Shown: positions 62,081 to 64,000 of the stretch, one piece after another | Layout of the letters: each line of letters starts with the position of its first letter | Position numbering within the stretch: position 1 is the first letter of the stretch | Assembly (NCBI GenBank): GCA_009829735.1 | Contig: CM020619.1 | Coordinates: 18,791,816 to 18,855,815, forward strand | Direction of reading: 5' to 3' | DNA from: Pyropia yezoensis | Lineage: Eukaryota > Rhodophyta > Bangiophyceae > Bangiales > Bangiaceae | Length of the DNA: 64,000 nt | Made by a program: the position numbers and the translations under genes | The notes under the pieces: generated by a model | Seen by the model: the letters and a program-made list of their open reading frames with translations, nothing else | Told to the model about the DNA's origin: nothing | Databases searched by the model: none

Positions 62081-64000
62081 TCACGTTGAGGGAGGGCTGT
62101 TAGGGTCTATCTCATTCCGGGCACAGTAGGCCCGGACCTTCTCAGCGGGAAGGTCCTCCACATACTCCCACGTATCATCCTTTGCTTTGTAGCCAAACCA
62201 ACGCACCCTCAACATGAGGCGGTCAGTGTCCTCATCCCAGCCGTGGTCGATGAACTTATCGAACACGTACCCCTGCGGGCCCTGTTTGGCCGCAGGCAGT
62301 GAGAGGAGGCGCCACGCTTCCAACGCACGCGCCCTAGCTGGGTCGCCTGCAGGCGGTGGTGCAAATTTGACCACGTCCTGTCCGTTCACTGTGCGGACCC
62401 CATCGTCACTTTCGATGGTGAAGCGCCGCCCATCAGTACGAAGGACCTGGTACGGCCCCTTCGTCTGGAATACCAACTTACCCCCAGTTGGGGTGTGTGA
62501 GTGGACCAATACCCAGTCACCCTGCTCGGGGACATGCTTGGCGTTGCGCACCTTTTTGTCAAAGGTACGCTTGTAGCGCTTTTGTGCTTTGTCCATCTCA
62601 GCCCTGACTGTAGGGATGAGGTTTTCAAGCCTGGCAGCGAACTCCGCCTTACTCTCAGTAGGAGTAGGCGTCCTGCCACCATCCTCCCTAGTTGGGAGCG
62701 GCCGCCGCACGGCAATAGACCGCACGCGACGGGGGGTCACAAAAGCGAGTGGTACTTCCCCGGTAGATGAGTGAACCTGCGAATTGTAGGCAGTGGTAAG
62801 AATAGAAATGTATTGGTCCCACGTTTTCACGTGCTCACTCACATAGTGGCTCAGCTGCCTAACAATAGTTTTGTTGAAGCGCTCCACCTGCCCATTAGTT
62901 TGTGGGTGGTAGGGGGTGGCATAGTTTGCCCGCACCCCCAACATATCCAGCACTCCCTGAAACAGTACAGACGCAAATTGCGGTCCATTGTCCGATAGTG
63001 TACTATCCGGAATGCCATACGCGGCAACCCAGTGATCTAGGAAGGCTGACACGACCGACATGGCCGTGATCTTTGCCAGTGGGATCGCTCGCGTAAGTTT
63101 CGTGAAGCGGTCACAGATGACCAGGAGGTACTGGTTGCCCTCCTCGGTCACTGGCAGTGGCCCAAGGATGTCCATCGCCAACGCGGCAAAGGGCTCCTTG
63201 GCCGGGAACAATAGCATAGCCGTAGTAGGCCGCCGTTCCATCAGACGGTTCTGTGCACAACTTGTGCAGGCAGCCACCCAACTGTAGATGTCCACCACCA
63301 TGGACGGCCAGTAGTACCTGGTCCTCAGGGTCCGGTACAGCTTACTAGACCCCAGGTGTCCACCTGTGGGAGCGTTATGCTCCCTCTCAAGGATACTGTC
63401 CTTGAGGGATGCGGGGACGACAAGTTGTTCGGTCCCCTGGAATACCCCCCTCCTCATGAGGAGGCCATCGTCTCCCAGAAAGAACCGCGTCTCCGCCACT
63501 GTATCCAGTGTATCCCTCTGCGACTTGCAGAAGGGATCCTCGGCCTGGGCCTTCACCACCTCGTCCAGGGACAGGGGCAAGTACTTCTTGTTCCCTGGCG
63601 CCTCGGGGTTCAACGCCTGACCCGAGCGCGTGACTACCCCCACGATGGGGATGTCCTCATCGACTGGGTTAGTGTCCAGCCCCTCGGTAGGTACCCGAGA
63701 GAGGCCGTCGGCAAGGGCATGTTGCCTGCCAGGTCGGTACTCAATATCAAAGTTGAAGGGTGCCAGTCGCACCCTCCACCGGTTGAGACGAGTGTTCGTA
63801 CAGTCCGTCTTGAAGACGAACTGCAACGCGCGGTGGTCACAGCGGATGAGGAACTTCTCACCCTCTAGGTAGTGACGAAGTGACGTCACCGCCCACACCA
63901 CTGCGAGTCCTTCCAACTCGGTGACTCCGTAGTTCTTCTCGGCCGAGTTCAGCCCCTTGCTGAAGTATCCCACCGGCAAGTACTCCTTGTCCGGCTGCTG
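62081..64000 (-). CDS. pol: Pol polyprotein of element C, C-terminal part
   Basis: Enters from the right edge within the RNase H region and runs through integrase (LSDNGPQF, QTNGQVERF) to the chromodomain end (LRVRWFGYK, DTWEYVEDLP), stopping at 62081. It is colinear and highly similar to pol of element A over the same part. The visible part is open throughout. Confidence 0.93.
   Translation of the reverse strand, partial: QQPDKEYLPVGYFSKGLNSAEKNYGVTELEGLAVVWAVTSLRHYLEGEKFLIRCDHRALQFVFKTDCTNTRLNRWRVRLAPFNFDIEYRPGRQHALADGLSRVPTEGLDTNPVDEDIPIVGVVTRSGQALNPEAPGNKKYLPLSLDEVVKAQAEDPFCKSQRDTLDTVAETRFFLGDDGLLMRRGVFQGTEQLVVPASLKDSILEREHNAPTGGHLGSSKLYRTLRTRYYWPSMVVDIYSWVAACTSCAQNRLMERRPTTAMLLFPAKEPFAALAMDILGPLPVTEEGNQYLLVICDRFTKLTRAIPLAKITAMSVVSAFLDHWVAAYGIPDSTLSDNGPQFASVLFQGVLDMLGVRANYATPYHPQTNGQVERFNKTIVRQLSHYVSEHVKTWDQYISILTTAYNSQVHSSTGEVPLAFVTPRRVRSIAVRRPLPTREDGGRTPTPTESKAEFAARLENLIPTVRAEMDKAQKRYKRTFDKKVRNAKHVPEQGDWVLVHSHTPTGGKLVFQTKGPYQVLRTDGRRFTIESDDGVRTVNGQDVVKFAPPPAGDPARARALEAWRLLSLPAAKQGPQGYVFDKFIDHGWDEDTDRLMLRVRWFGYKAKDDTWEYVEDLPAEKVRAYCARNEIDPNSPPST

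Larger units (their letters stand above)
59225..64000 (-). mobile_element. LTR retrotransposon C (Ty3/gypsy chromovirus), 3' part
   Basis: Third copy, - strand, running off the right edge: 3' LTR 59225-59693, polypurine tract, antisense ORF, then pol. The visible part looks whole. The five bases outside the LTR are CTGTT; the matching duplication would lie beyond the window. Its LTR differs from those of B at a dozen or so positions by eye, so it is a separate, somewhat older insertion or a different lineage, not a copy of B made in place. Confidence 0.93.

Overview
The window looks like nuclear DNA of a GC-rich, intron-poor eukaryote. A bangiophyte red alga (Porphyra/Pyropia type) is the best guess. 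The reasons are a divergent but complete intronless actin, very high GC with long C/G runs between genes, mostly single-exon genes and TATA boxes 150-190 bp ahead of start codons. This is inference from style and family knowledge, not from a database match.

Layout. 1-6336 is the 3' part of a Ty3/gypsy chromovirus (element A, + strand). It abuts a 3-kb hairpin-rich minisatellite (6337-9410). 9868-10958 is a broken Tc1/IS630-type transposase. 12.7-38 kb is extremely GC-rich host DNA with an F-box protein, two RING-H2 genes plus a broken third, actin, a spliced amidinotransferase, a pair of MITE-like elements, a phytochelatin-synthase-like protease and a large Ala/Pro-rich gene broken up by homopolymers. 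From about 38.1 to 50 kb GC is clearly lower: mostly apparently non-coding DNA with small tandem repeats, an orphan TATA-driven gene, and a histone H3 variant that looks like a centromeric H3. 50109-58978 is a full-length copy of the same retrotransposon family (element B, - strand, 5-bp target duplication ATACC). Only 246 bp beyond it lies element C (59225 to the window end, same family and orientation). B lies inside a host reading frame.

Most notable. The three retrotransposon copies share two features I cannot match to standard Ty3/gypsy anatomy. First, a 645-647-residue open reading frame on the opposite strand, tail-to-tail with pol, is open in all three copies. Second, a series of perfect odd-length palindromes built on CAA(C/G)TTG is spread through LTR, gag, pol and antisense gene, and was not noticed in the host DNA. 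Other points of interest are the candidate CENH3, the internally duplicated phytochelatin-synthase-like protein, a 44-unit CGG repeat ahead of a RING gene, and a 39-C run inside that gene.

All reading was by eye. Coordinates of ORFs are exact; repeat borders are good to a few bases.
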